NCBI GenBank assembly: GCA_902727945.1
Contig: CACVAV010000074.1
Span: 1-9,158 of the forward strand
Origin: an uncultured Thiotrichaceae bacterium
GTDB taxonomy: Bacteria; Pseudomonadota; Gammaproteobacteria; Thiotrichales; Thiotrichaceae
DNA: 9,158 nt
Direction: 5' to 3'
This document shows, piece by piece, positions 1 to 5,530 of this stretch; positions within the stretch are counted from its first letter, which is position 1; every line of letters begins with the position of its first letter. Below the pieces are notes generated by a model that ran no database searches, was not told the origin of the DNA, and saw only the letters and a list, made by a program, of their open reading frames with translations. Made by a program: the position numbers and the translations under genes.

Positions 1-1118
1 GTTTGTTGGTTAGGAATACCATCCTGTAACGGTGCAACAATTTCACGCGGGATGATTTCCTGATAAATCGCATTGGCAATATGTACTTGCGGCTTTCGCA
101 CAATCAGCCCCAGATCCTCGACATATTGCAGATCATCACCGCTGATACCATTTAAGGTTGATGCCCCGCTCAGCAACGCGGATATAACGCGATGAATCCT
201 TGGCTCACGTAGCTTGTCAGTCAGCTGATCCAGATGCGTCTGGCGCGAACGAATCAACCGCTCACGGGCAGCCAAATATTTTTGCAGAGTGATGGTTACA
301 CTGCGATCACGTGCTTCACGGTCTTCCCAGGTCATCTCATAGCCCAGTGCATTTACCAGCCAAGGCTGACCACGGGTATCTTCCCATAATTCAGGAAAAA
401 CGGATTCATCAAACACCTGTCCGGTTTCAGTGGTATGCTGTTGGTAAAGTGCATGTATTTCCTGTTGGGTAAAACTGCCCATGACCAGTGATTTAGCTTT
501 GATATTAAACGCACTGCCACCGGTTATAATTTCCTGATCTTTGCTGTGAATGCGGTAATCACGCACATCGCGCACCCCACAGAGAATAATGCTTTGCGGG
601 AAAGCCTGCGGACGTTGGGCATATCCGGCGCGAATCTGCCGTAACAGAGAAATCAGCGTGTCACCGACCAGTGCATCCACTTCATCCAGCATCAGCACGA
701 TAGGTTTATCACTCATTTGCGCCCAACGGGATAACAAGGTTGTCAGGACACCTCTGGCCTGTTGCTGCACCAATAACTCATGCGTAATGGATTCGAGTTC
801 GGGCTGAATACCGTAGGTGTTAGCTGTGGCTGCCAGTGTTTCGCAGATCACAGCCATACCCCCCTCAACATCATTGCGAGCGGCTTGTGCAGCTTCAATA
901 TTCACATACAGTGACTTGTAGACACCCGCCTCATTCAGTGCATCCGACATCGCCAGCAAGGTACTGGTTTTTCCGGTTTGGCGCGGCGCGTGCAGCACAA
1001 AGTACTTTTCTGACTCAATCAGGTGCTGAACTTCTTCCCAATCCAGACGATGGAGCGGATCAATGTGATAGTGATTGGCGGGTTTAATCGGGCCTGCGGT
1101 GTTGAAGTGCTTTTGCAT
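1..1118 (-). CDS. P-loop (AAA-type) ATP-binding protein, C-terminus cut off by window edge
   Basis: Reading the minus strand from the ATG at 1118 gives 372 uninterrupted codons down to position 3, so the 3' end lies outside the window. The N-terminus is MQKHFNTAGPIKP. A Walker A motif, APRQTGKTS, lies at residues 44-52 (Lys50), and a Walker B, VLMLDEVDAL, at 141-150 (Asp145, Glu146). A sensor-like strand SIILCGVRDVRDY follows at 176-188, then an alpha-helical region and a short winged-helix-like stretch near 300-355. From memory, members of this bacterial family are roughly 500 residues long and often carry a PD-(D/E)XK-like nuclease domain at the C-terminus; that part cannot be seen here. 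The cellular role of the family is not settled. No good Shine-Dalgarno precedes the ATG, and no alternative start with a better one was found. The reading frame, motifs and length make the gene itself certain; function beyond ATP binding is not assigned. Confidence 0.9.
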   Translation of the reverse strand, partial: MQKHFNTAGPIKPANHYHIDPLHRLDWEEVQHLIESEKYFVLHAPRQTGKTSTLLAMSDALNEAGVYKSLYVNIEAAQAARNDVEGGMAVICETLAATANTYGIQPELESITHELLVQQQARGVLTTLLSRWAQMSDKPIVLMLDEVDALVGDTLISLLRQIRAGYAQRPQAFPQSIILCGVRDVRDYRIHSKDQEIITGGSAFNIKAKSLVMGSFTQQEIHALYQQHTTETGQVFDESVFPELWEDTRGQPWLVNALGYEMTWEDREARDRSVTITLQKYLAARERLIRSRQTHLDQLTDKLREPRIHRVISALLSGASTLNGISGDDLQYVEDLGLIVRKPQVHIANAIYQEIIPREIVAPLQDGIPNQQ

Positions 1119-1148
1119 GGGGTGAATCTGCTACTGAATGAGGAGTTT

Positions 1149-1157
1149 AGTGTAGCA
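1149..1157 (-). promoter_or_regulatory. Possible extended -10 element for the ATPase gene
   Basis: On the minus strand the sequence reads TGCTACACT, an extended -10 (TGn + TACACT, four of six consensus bases). It would start transcription about 24 bases before the ATG at 1118. No convincing -35 hexamer sits 16-18 bases upstream. This is a pattern match only. Confidence 0.22.
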
Positions 1158-1386
1158 CGAAGCACAGATTGCGTGTGGGCTGCCGCCGTTATGCTGAACA
1201 GTCGCATACCTCAACAACCCCACACACCACAGAGATTTTCATCGAATTCCGACCTTATAGAAGTACTCTCACCTTCGCTGGTTTCAATCAGCAAATTGTC
1301 ATTCAAGCCGGGAACGACAGTATGGCGCTCTTTATTAATTTAAAATCAATTGTTTTTCAGTGAACATTAATATAAGAATATTAGAC

Positions 1387-1392
1387 TATAAT
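1387..1392 (+). promoter_or_regulatory. Consensus -10 box (TATAAT) upstream of the DUF302 pair
   Basis: A perfect TATAAT lies 34 bases before the ATG at 1427, implying a leader of about 28 bases. The -35 region is weak: the best partner is TGAACA at 1361-1366, with a long 20-base spacer. A TAATAT/ATATTA inverted repeat (1368-1383) sits between the two and could be an operator, although such repeats are easy to find in AT-rich DNA. Confidence 0.35.
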
Positions 1393-1426
1393 TATGTTAC
1401 TAATTACATTCTAGCGGATGACGACG

Positions 1427-1906
1427 ATGAAAACCTGGAAAATACTACTGGCAGCACTGCTGCTAATGCCGGCTTATGGCAATACTAACAGTGAGTTAGG
1501 TTCAAAAAATGAGCCTCAGATGCTAACGACTATCCATGACTCCCCCTATGATTTTGATAAAACCGTGCTAACACTTCGAGAGGCTATTGAATCACATAAC
1601 TTCCGTACTTTTCCGGATCGTTTTTTGGAACAAGGGCTAACTGATGAATTTTCAGTCAATCAACGTCAGCTAAGTATCCGTTTCTGCAACTTCAATCAAT
1701 TGGACAAAGCATTGAAGCTGGAACCACGTCTGGGTGTGCTATTACCCTGCGCCATTACCGTCATTGAGCACGAAAATGGTGAAGTGCAACTCTTTGCCGC
1801 CAATATAAGCGCAATGGCAGCATTATTTGATAACGCCCCGCTAACCGAATTAATAGGCGACCTGCAAGACAGCTATGATGACATCATTGAAGAGGTAACA
1901 TTTTGA
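1427..1906 (+). CDS. Exported DUF302 domain protein (first of a pair)
   Basis: Encodes 159 residues. An in-frame ATG nine bases upstream (1418) would add MTT; I prefer 1427 because AGCGGA at 1413-1418 then sits 8 bases ahead as a weak Shine-Dalgarno and the signal peptide begins MKTWK. Residues 1-18 form a signal peptide with a likely cleavage after AYG, so the product should be periplasmic. The mature part, about residues 35-128, matches the DUF302 pattern: the segment FDKTVLTLREAIESHNF, then a strand RQLSIRFCNFNQLDKAL, then PRLGVLLPCAITVIE and a final strand ending AANIS. Cys87 and Cys108 are the only cysteines, where canonical members usually have a glycine-containing FGNP-like strand and LP-rich strand. 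The function of DUF302 proteins is not established. The gene overlaps the next by one base, which implies co-translation. Confidence 0.85.
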   Translation: MKTWKILLAALLLMPAYGNTNSELGSKNEPQMLTTIHDSPYDFDKTVLTLREAIESHNFRTFPDRFLEQGLTDEFSVNQRQLSIRFCNFNQLDKALKLEPRLGVLLPCAITVIEHENGEVQLFAANISAMAALFDNAPLTELIGDLQDSYDDIIEEVTF

Positions 1907-2397
1907 TGAATACTCTGACTAAGCAAGTATTGGCGCTATTACTGACCTCAGCATGCCTGATTATTGGGCCGGCGACGGCTCATGCCGGGCAGGATGATTT
2001 GTTGAGTGCACGAACCACAAAACCTTTTGATGAAACACTGAGTATGGCCGGTGAAGCCTTGGAAAAACACGGATTTACCGTGGCTCATGTGCAAAAATGT
2101 GACGGTGGTTTACATGCAATGGGCTATGAAACCGGCCACTATCGGGTGATCTTTTTCGGGCGGCTGGAAGAAGTGCGCGAACTCAGCAAAACTCACCCGC
2201 AGTTGATACCGCTGTTTCCGTTTAAACTGGCTGTTTATGCTGACAATAATGACACCGTCATCTCTGTCATCAATCCGGCCGGGCTGGGAAATATGCTGCA
2301 AGCTGATCCGGTATTAAAGGAAAAACTACGCCAATGGAAACAAGAGTTTAAAGACGTTCTCAATGAGATCATGATACAACAGATAGCAGAACTTTAA
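1906..2397 (+). CDS. Exported DUF302 domain protein (second of a pair)
   Basis: Encodes 163 residues from the ATG at 1906, which shares its A with the TGA stop of the previous gene (TGATG). A TTG at 1903 is also in frame, but the ATG with GAAGAGGT upstream at 1888-1895 is the better start. Residues 1-27 are a signal peptide ending AHA, predicting export to the periplasm. A Cys at 17 inside the hydrophobic core does not fit a lipobox (Thr at -3). The DUF302 core runs from about 39 to 125: KPFDETLSMAGEALEKHGF, then YRVIFFGRLEEVREL, PQLIPLFPFKLAVYAD and SVINP. A charged helical tail (136-163) follows. It is a divergent paralogue of its upstream neighbour: the same strand order, but lacking both of that protein's cysteines at the equivalent strands. 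The two probably act together; the biochemical role is unknown. Confidence 0.85.
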   Translation: MNTLTKQVLALLLTSACLIIGPATAHAGQDDLLSARTTKPFDETLSMAGEALEKHGFTVAHVQKCDGGLHAMGYETGHYRVIFFGRLEEVRELSKTHPQLIPLFPFKLAVYADNNDTVISVINPAGLGNMLQADPVLKEKLRQWKQEFKDVLNEIMIQQIAEL

Positions 2398-2417
2398 GCG
2401 CCTGTCCTCAGACTATA

Positions 2418-2440
2418 GAGCCGGATACCTATTCCGGCTC
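2418..2440. repeat. Hairpin between convergent DUF302 and esterase genes
   Basis: A perfect 8-base inverted repeat, GAGCCGGA (2418-2425) and TCCGGCTC (2433-2440), with a 7-base loop, begins 20 bases after the DUF302 stop codon. It lacks a T-run on either strand, so it is not a textbook intrinsic terminator. It may still mark or protect transcript 3' ends in this convergent gap. Confidence 0.5.
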
Positions 2441-2509
2441 GCACGGGTTCGTCATCGCTGATACTAGTAGTAGATGCCACCTAAGGTTATACTGATTTTC
2501 AGACTTTGC

Positions 2510-3442
2510 TCACGGGAGCGCCGACAACAGTGCGGCCACCATCCGGCCAAAACTATCCCGTGCGCACTCAACACTGTGCCGCGCCCGCAAATAACCATGC
2601 ACCAAACCCATCTCATCCACCCACTCAACCCTGCCACCGGCAGCGAGTATCCTCTGTTGATAATCACGCCCGTCATCTCTCAACGGATCACATTGCGCGG
2701 TAAAGATATAGGTAAGCGGCAAGCCACTGTAATCCGTATCCATCAACGGTAAAAACGTCGGGTCATGACTCATTTCACTGCCCCCCGAAATTGCCTGATA
2801 ATAAAACACCATATCGTCGGTGGTGAGCATCGGTGCATCCGCATATTCCAGATAAGAACCCCGCGTCATATCGCCCCCCAACGCAGGATAAATCAACACT
2901 TGTCCGACAGGTTTCACATCATGTTGACGCGTAGCATGTGCCACAGCAGCAGCTAAGGTCGCCCCCGCACTATCACCCACCAGCATTATCGGTAAATCAG
3001 TCGTCGCGGCAATATGCTCAAAAGCAGCCAGGGCATCATTAAACGCCGCAGGATGGGTGTTTTCAGGTGATAAACGATAATCCACCGCAGTCACCTCAAA
3101 ACCCGTCTGATCACAAAACTCAGCGCACACATCATCATGGCTATCCAGGTTACCAATCACAAAACCACCGCCATGGTAATAAATGATGTGTGCCTTCGCC
3201 GGTTGCTTGGCGCTTTGATAATGCCGGATCGGAATCGACTGCTCCGGCGCTTTGATGATTGAATCAATGGTGCTGATACCTTCGGGATGGCCCGCATGGA
3301 AGTGCCGGGACAATTCCAGATACACCTCGCGCTGCTTTTCAACCGTCAGACTAACGGCATCCACTGGCGAGACAGACTCAACTTCTTTTATATACGCTAA
3401 AACATCCTGGCCAAGCTGCTGCTGGTATTTTTTGTTCATCAT
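2510..3442 (-). CDS. Alpha/beta hydrolase, hormone-sensitive-lipase (family IV) esterase
   Basis: A complete 310-residue protein with every hallmark of the HSL-type carboxylesterases (alpha/beta hydrolase fold-3). The oxyanion-hole motif HGGGF is at residues 90-94, followed by the family segment YRLSPE at 122-127. The nucleophile elbow GDSAG is at 156-160 with catalytic Ser158. The acid is probably Asp252 in CDPLRDDG and the base His282 in LVHGYL. These enzymes hydrolyse short to medium acyl esters; the actual substrate cannot be told from sequence. There is no signal peptide, so it should be cytoplasmic. The N-terminal 60 residues form the usual cap helices. The start is one of two adjacent ATGs (3442 or 3439); AGTAGG lies 5 bases ahead of the first. 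It converges on the DUF302 pair and diverges from the peptide transporter, with which it shares a 186-base control region. Confidence 0.93.
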   Translation of the reverse strand: MMNKKYQQQLGQDVLAYIKEVESVSPVDAVSLTVEKQREVYLELSRHFHAGHPEGISTIDSIIKAPEQSIPIRHYQSAKQPAKAHIIYYHGGGFVIGNLDSHDDVCAEFCDQTGFEVTAVDYRLSPENTHPAAFNDALAAFEHIAATTDLPIMLVGDSAGATLAAAVAHATRQHDVKPVGQVLIYPALGGDMTRGSYLEYADAPMLTTDDMVFYYQAISGGSEMSHDPTFLPLMDTDYSGLPLTYIFTAQCDPLRDDGRDYQQRILAAGGRVEWVDEMGLVHGYLRARHSVECARDSFGRMVAALLSALP

Positions 3443-3497
3443 TTATGCCTACTTAATTATTTTCGTACGTTCAATTTTGGTGCTGACTTCCGTAGTT

Positions 3498-3528
3498 CAT
3501 ATACACCCATAAATCCAATTATGGTCAA
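3498..3528 (-). promoter_or_regulatory. Weak promoter candidate for the esterase
   Basis: On the minus strand TTGACC (complement of 3523-3528, five of six -35 bases) is followed after 19 bases by TATATG (complement of 3498-3503, four of six -10 bases). The spacer is longer than ideal. Position and orientation suit the esterase start at 3442. Pattern match only. Confidence 0.25.
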
Positions 3529-3540
3529 AAACACACCCAT
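3503..3540. repeat. Direct repeat ACACCCAT, 30-base period
   Basis: The octamer ACACCCAT occurs at 3503-3510 and again at 3533-3540, start to start 30 bases, close to three helical turns. Both copies flank the inverted repeat at 3507-3524. Two copies of an 8-mer could be chance; it is recorded because both fall inside the divergent control region. Confidence 0.25.
3507..3524. repeat. Inverted repeat in the esterase/transporter divergent region
   Basis: CCATAA (3507-3512) and TTATGG (3519-3524) form a perfect 6-base inverted repeat around a 6-base centre. It overlaps the candidate esterase -35 by two bases and lies about 34 bases upstream of the transporter -35 candidate. Its dyad form and position would suit a regulator binding site, but no regulator gene is visible nearby. 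Confidence 0.3.
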
Positions 3541-3557
3541 TGAAAACCCAATCAGAC

Positions 3558-3586
3558 TTGATTTACTAAGCTCAAAATGCTGTTAT
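3558..3586 (+). promoter_or_regulatory. Sigma-70-like promoter candidate for the transporter operon
   Basis: TTGATT at 3558-3563 (four of six -35 bases) is separated by 17 bases from TGTTAT at 3581-3586 (four of six -10 bases), and the -10 is preceded by TGC, giving an extended -10. Transcription would start near 3593, leaving a leader of about 36 bases before the binding-protein ATG at 3629. Confidence 0.45.
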
Positions 3587-3614
3587 GGTTTCGGAAAATC
3601 AATTATCTGAATAC

Positions 3615-3620
3615 AGGAGA
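3615..3620 (+). promoter_or_regulatory. Ribosome binding site of the binding-protein gene
   Basis: AGGAGA sits 8 bases before the ATG at 3629. It fixes the start and places the twin-arginine signal at the expected distance from the N-terminus. Confidence 0.75.
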
Positions 3621-3628
3621 AGCTTCAG

Positions 3629-5230
3629 ATGGATAACACTGAAAAGCAGTTGTTTGAGGAAATCATACGCGATAGTCAGAAAAATAAGACCGGTCGCCGC
3701 GAATTTTTGCAACATTCATTAGCAGTAGGCATGGGCTTAGCCGCTGGTAGCGCACTCTGGTCATCAGAAGTTGCTGCTGAAACACCAAAGAAAGGCGGAA
3801 CCTTCCGCGTTGGGGTGCATGATGCAAATACCTCAGATACACTCGATCCGGCTACTTTTTCAAGTGTAGGCCAAATTCAGATCGTACACACTCACCGTAG
3901 CTTCCTGACCGAAATTACTGCCGACAACAAATTGGGGCCGGATTTAGCTGATTCATGGGAACCTAATGCTGATGCGACAATATGGACATTCAAACTGAAT
4001 GAAAAAGCCACTTTCCAAAGTGGCAAGAAGTGCACCGCTAAGGATGTTATTGCCTCGATAAATCATCATCGCGGTGAAGACTCTAAATCAGCGGCGAAAG
4101 CGCTGCTGGAAACAGTTAAAGATCTGAAAGCTGATGGCGATTACACCGTCATCTTTGAATTATCACAGGGTGTTGCTGATCTGCCATGGCTGATGACTGA
4201 TTATCACCTCGCGATCTGCCCGGCTAAGGATGATGGTATTGACTGGGAAAGTGGTGACGGCACCGGCCCCTACAAAATGGTTCGGCATGATGTAGGTGTT
4301 TCCACCTCATTTGAGCGTCATGAAGGCTGGCACCGTGAAGGCGCTTACTTTGACAAAGTTGAATTCACTATTATCAATGATCCGAATGCGCGTCAGACTG
4401 CACTGATGACCGGCGATGTTGACTCAATCACTTCCACCGATCTGAAAACACTGGCGCTGCTGAAACGTAATAAAGACATCCTGATTGATAACACACCTAG
4501 TGGTAGTGCTATTACACTGCCTATGTTCTGTGATACGGCACCGTTTGATAACCTGGACGTGCGCCTGGCACTGAAGTATGCGATCAATCGTGAAGAGATC
4601 ATTGAAAAGATCATGTTCGGCACGGGCACGGTAGCCAACGATGTTCACATCTCACCTAACATGCCTTACTACAAAGAACTGGAACAACGCCCTTATGACC
4701 CTGAAAAAGCTAAGTTCCACCTGAAGAAGGCGGGTATGGATAAACTGTCTGTAGATCTGTCTGCAACTGACAGTGTTTATCCGGGCGCTGTGGACATGGT
4801 TAGCCTGTTCTCTGAAAGCGCCAAGCCGGCAGGTATTGACATTAATGTGGTACGTGAACCAAGCGACGGTTACTGGTCAAATGTTTGGTTGAAGAAGCCG
4901 TTCTGCTTTGTTAAGTGGGGCGCACGCCCGACACCTGACAATATATTCTCACTGACATACGCAGCTGATGCGGCATGGAACGAGAGTCGTTGGAAGAATG
5001 GGCGTTTCAATGAATTACTGGTCATGGCACGTTCTGAATTAAACGACGAAAAGCGTGCCGAAATGTACGGTGAAATGCAACTGTTAGCGAAAGATGATGG
5101 CGGCACAATCCTGCCGGCATTCGTTAACTTTGTTTGTGCACGCCGCAAGAACGTTATGCACGGACCTAGTGTCTCAGCCAGTTGGGAAAATGATGGTGCA
5201 CGCGCGGCACATCGTTGGTGGTTCGCTTAA
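3629..5230 (+). CDS. Peptide-type ABC transporter substrate-binding protein, Tat-exported
   Basis: A 533-residue family 5 extracellular solute-binding protein (SBP_bac_5; DppA/OppA class), within the usual length. It captures a ligand in the periplasm and delivers it to the permeases encoded downstream. The N-terminus has a twin-arginine signal: GRREFLQ with Arg23-Arg24, a weakly hydrophobic stretch 29-44, and a likely signal peptidase I site after VAA (residue 50). It has no lipobox, so it should be soluble rather than a lipoprotein. Family landmarks include KLGPDLADSWEPN (101-113), the WTFKLNEKATFQSGK segment (119-133) with AKDV after it, the stretch from APFDNLDVRLALKYAINRE (304-322), and the C-terminal ending RWWFA. 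Tat export suggests that it folds in the cytoplasm first. The substrate could be di- or oligopeptides, opines or another peptide-like compound; the sequence does not decide. It is the first gene of the transporter set. Confidence 0.95.
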   Translation: MDNTEKQLFEEIIRDSQKNKTGRREFLQHSLAVGMGLAAGSALWSSEVAAETPKKGGTFRVGVHDANTSDTLDPATFSSVGQIQIVHTHRSFLTEITADNKLGPDLADSWEPNADATIWTFKLNEKATFQSGKKCTAKDVIASINHHRGEDSKSAAKALLETVKDLKADGDYTVIFELSQGVADLPWLMTDYHLAICPAKDDGIDWESGDGTGPYKMVRHDVGVSTSFERHEGWHREGAYFDKVEFTIINDPNARQTALMTGDVDSITSTDLKTLALLKRNKDILIDNTPSGSAITLPMFCDTAPFDNLDVRLALKYAINREEIIEKIMFGTGTVANDVHISPNMPYYKELEQRPYDPEKAKFHLKKAGMDKLSVDLSATDSVYPGAVDMVSLFSESAKPAGIDINVVREPSDGYWSNVWLKKPFCFVKWGARPTPDNIFSLTYAADAAWNESRWKNGRFNELLVMARSELNDEKRAEMYGEMQLLAKDDGGTILPAFVNFVCARRKNVMHGPSVSASWENDGARAAHRWWFA

Positions 5231-5250
5231 GCCCAATCCTGTCATTACTG

Positions 5251-5269
5251 TGAAAGTTGAAAACTTTCA
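5251..5269 (+). repeat. Hairpin just after the binding-protein gene
   Basis: TGAAAGTT (5251-5258) pairs perfectly with AACTTTCA (5262-5269) around a GAA loop, 20 bases after the stop codon. A second, weaker hairpin follows at once: TGTGGGG (5274-5280) with CCCTACA (5287-5293), one G-U pair, 6-base loop. Neither has a T-run, so mRNA 3' end protection is more likely than intrinsic termination. Confidence 0.5.
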
Positions 5270-5311
5270 TGCTTGTGGGGCGTAGTCCCTACACATAAGT
5301 CAGGGCAAGAC

Positions 5312-5338
5312 GGGGTTTTCTGATGGGGTTATCCTGAT
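5312..5338 (+). repeat. Tandem imperfect direct repeat
   Basis: GGGGTTTTCTGAT (5312-5324) is followed directly by GGGGTTATCCTGAT (5325-5338), differing by one substitution and one inserted base. The end of the first unit, TCTGAT (5319-5324), can also pair with ATCAGA (5337-5342) to form a hairpin with a 12-base loop. This looks like a local duplication. Confidence 0.5.
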
Positions 5339-5355
5339 CAGACAAAAAGTAAAAC

Positions 5356-5380
5356 AGGAGTCTCTTACACAGAGACTCCT
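5356..5380 (+). repeat. Perfect 10-bp hairpin in the transporter operon
   Basis: AGGAGTCTCT (5356-5365) and AGAGACTCCT (5371-5380) form a perfect 10-bp stem with a 5-base TACAC loop, the strongest dyad in the gap. On the plus strand only TTC follows, so it would block exonucleases rather than terminate. Read on the minus strand it is followed by a T-rich tract, so it would look like an intrinsic terminator there, but no minus-strand gene leads into it. Confidence 0.6.
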
Positions 5381-5397
5381 TCATCAAAGCCTTCACC

Positions 5398-5413
5398 ACC
5401 AGATTGATCTGGT
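5398..5413. promoter_or_regulatory. 16-bp near-perfect palindrome, possible operator
   Basis: ACCAGAT, a two-base centre TG, then ATCTGGT form a 7-bp dyad. As RNA this is a short stem with a TTGA loop; as DNA it has the compact symmetric form of a dimeric regulator site. It overlaps the -35 hexamer of the candidate internal promoter (5404-5409), which is why an operator is considered. Inference from position only. Confidence 0.35.
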
Positions 5414-5433
5414 ATCATGGCCCCTCTTATAAA
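5404..5433 (+). promoter_or_regulatory. Possible internal promoter for the permease and ATPase genes
   Basis: TTGATC at 5404-5409 (four of six -35 bases) is followed after 18 bases by TATAAA at 5428-5433 (five of six -10 bases). A start near 5440 would omit the 5' arm of the terminator-like hairpin at 5431-5468, so transcripts from here would escape it while readthrough from the binding-protein gene would not. Confidence 0.35.
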
Positions 5434-5475
5434 CCGGTCAACACGTATCACTGTCAGCTGCCCGGTTTTTCTTCC
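5431..5475 (+). terminator. Terminator-like hairpin before the permease genes
   Basis: AAACCGG (5431-5437) pairs with CCGGTTT (5462-5468), and the 3' arm runs into TTTTTCTTCCCTTT. GC-rich base plus T-rich tail resembles an intrinsic terminator, but the 24-base loop is long, so termination is probably partial. It would lower expression of the membrane components relative to the binding protein. Confidence 0.4.
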
Positions 5476-5516
5476 CTTTATCTATCCATTGCAATCACAT
5501 TAGAAACACCTTCAGC

Positions 5517-5522
5517 AGGAGG
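5517..5522 (+). promoter_or_regulatory. Strong ribosome binding site of the first permease
   Basis: AGGAGG, a full consensus Shine-Dalgarno core, lies 8 bases before the ATG at 5531 and decides the start of the permease gene. Confidence 0.8.
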
Positions 5523-5530
5523 AAAACTAC

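Larger units (their letters stand above)
1119..1426. other. Intergenic gap between divergent ATPase and DUF302 genes
   Basis: About 308 bases without a credible gene. The left two thirds is of ordinary composition; plus-strand reading frames here overlap the ATPase or lack ribosome sites and recognisable domains. From about 1330 to 1410 the sequence becomes very AT-rich and contains a TATAAT box and a small inverted repeat (TAATAT at 1368-1373, ATATTA at 1378-1383). The gap separates two divergently transcribed units, so it should hold promoters for both. Confidence 0.6.
5231..5530. other. Structured intercistronic region between binding protein and permease
   Basis: Exactly 300 bases with no credible gene, inside what is otherwise a tight operon. 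It holds a series of inverted repeats (5251-5269, 5274-5293, 5319-5342, 5356-5380, 5398-5413, 5431-5468), a tandem imperfect repeat (5312-5338), a possible internal promoter (5404-5433) and a strong ribosome site (5517-5522). In ABC importer operons generally, hairpins after the binding-protein gene keep its message more abundant than that of the permeases; the same role is inferred here. Confidence 0.7.

Noticed and set aside
589..1087. Plus-strand open frames opposite the ATPase gene
   Set aside because: Low-complexity, Ser/Cys/Pro-rich translations with no start signals; they are antisense to a gene with intact Walker motifs.
1023..1363. Plus-strand open frames of 64-106 codons over the ATPase start and the intergenic gap
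   Set aside because: No ribosome sites, no recognisable domain, and they overlap the N-terminal coding region of a well-supported minus-strand ATPase.
1368..1383. TAATAT/ATATTA inverted repeat as a firm operator
   Set aside because: Short AT-only dyads are expected by chance in this AT-rich stretch, so it is only mentioned with the promoter.
1906..1990. Lipoprotein signal in the second DUF302 protein (Cys17)
   Set aside because: Thr occupies the -3 position and the hydrophobic core continues past the Cys to a clear AHA cleavage site.
2418..2440. Bidirectional intrinsic terminator
   Set aside because: The 8-bp stem is perfect, but neither strand has a T-run after it, so it is listed only as a hairpin.
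2474..3512. Plus-strand open frames opposite the esterase
   Set aside because: Antisense to a complete esterase with all catalytic motifs; products show no domain.
5231..5530. Riboswitch or small RNA gene in the operon gap
   Set aside because: The stems are simple and independent. I see no multi-branched conserved core of a known riboswitch class and no clear promoter-plus-terminator unit for a separate RNA.
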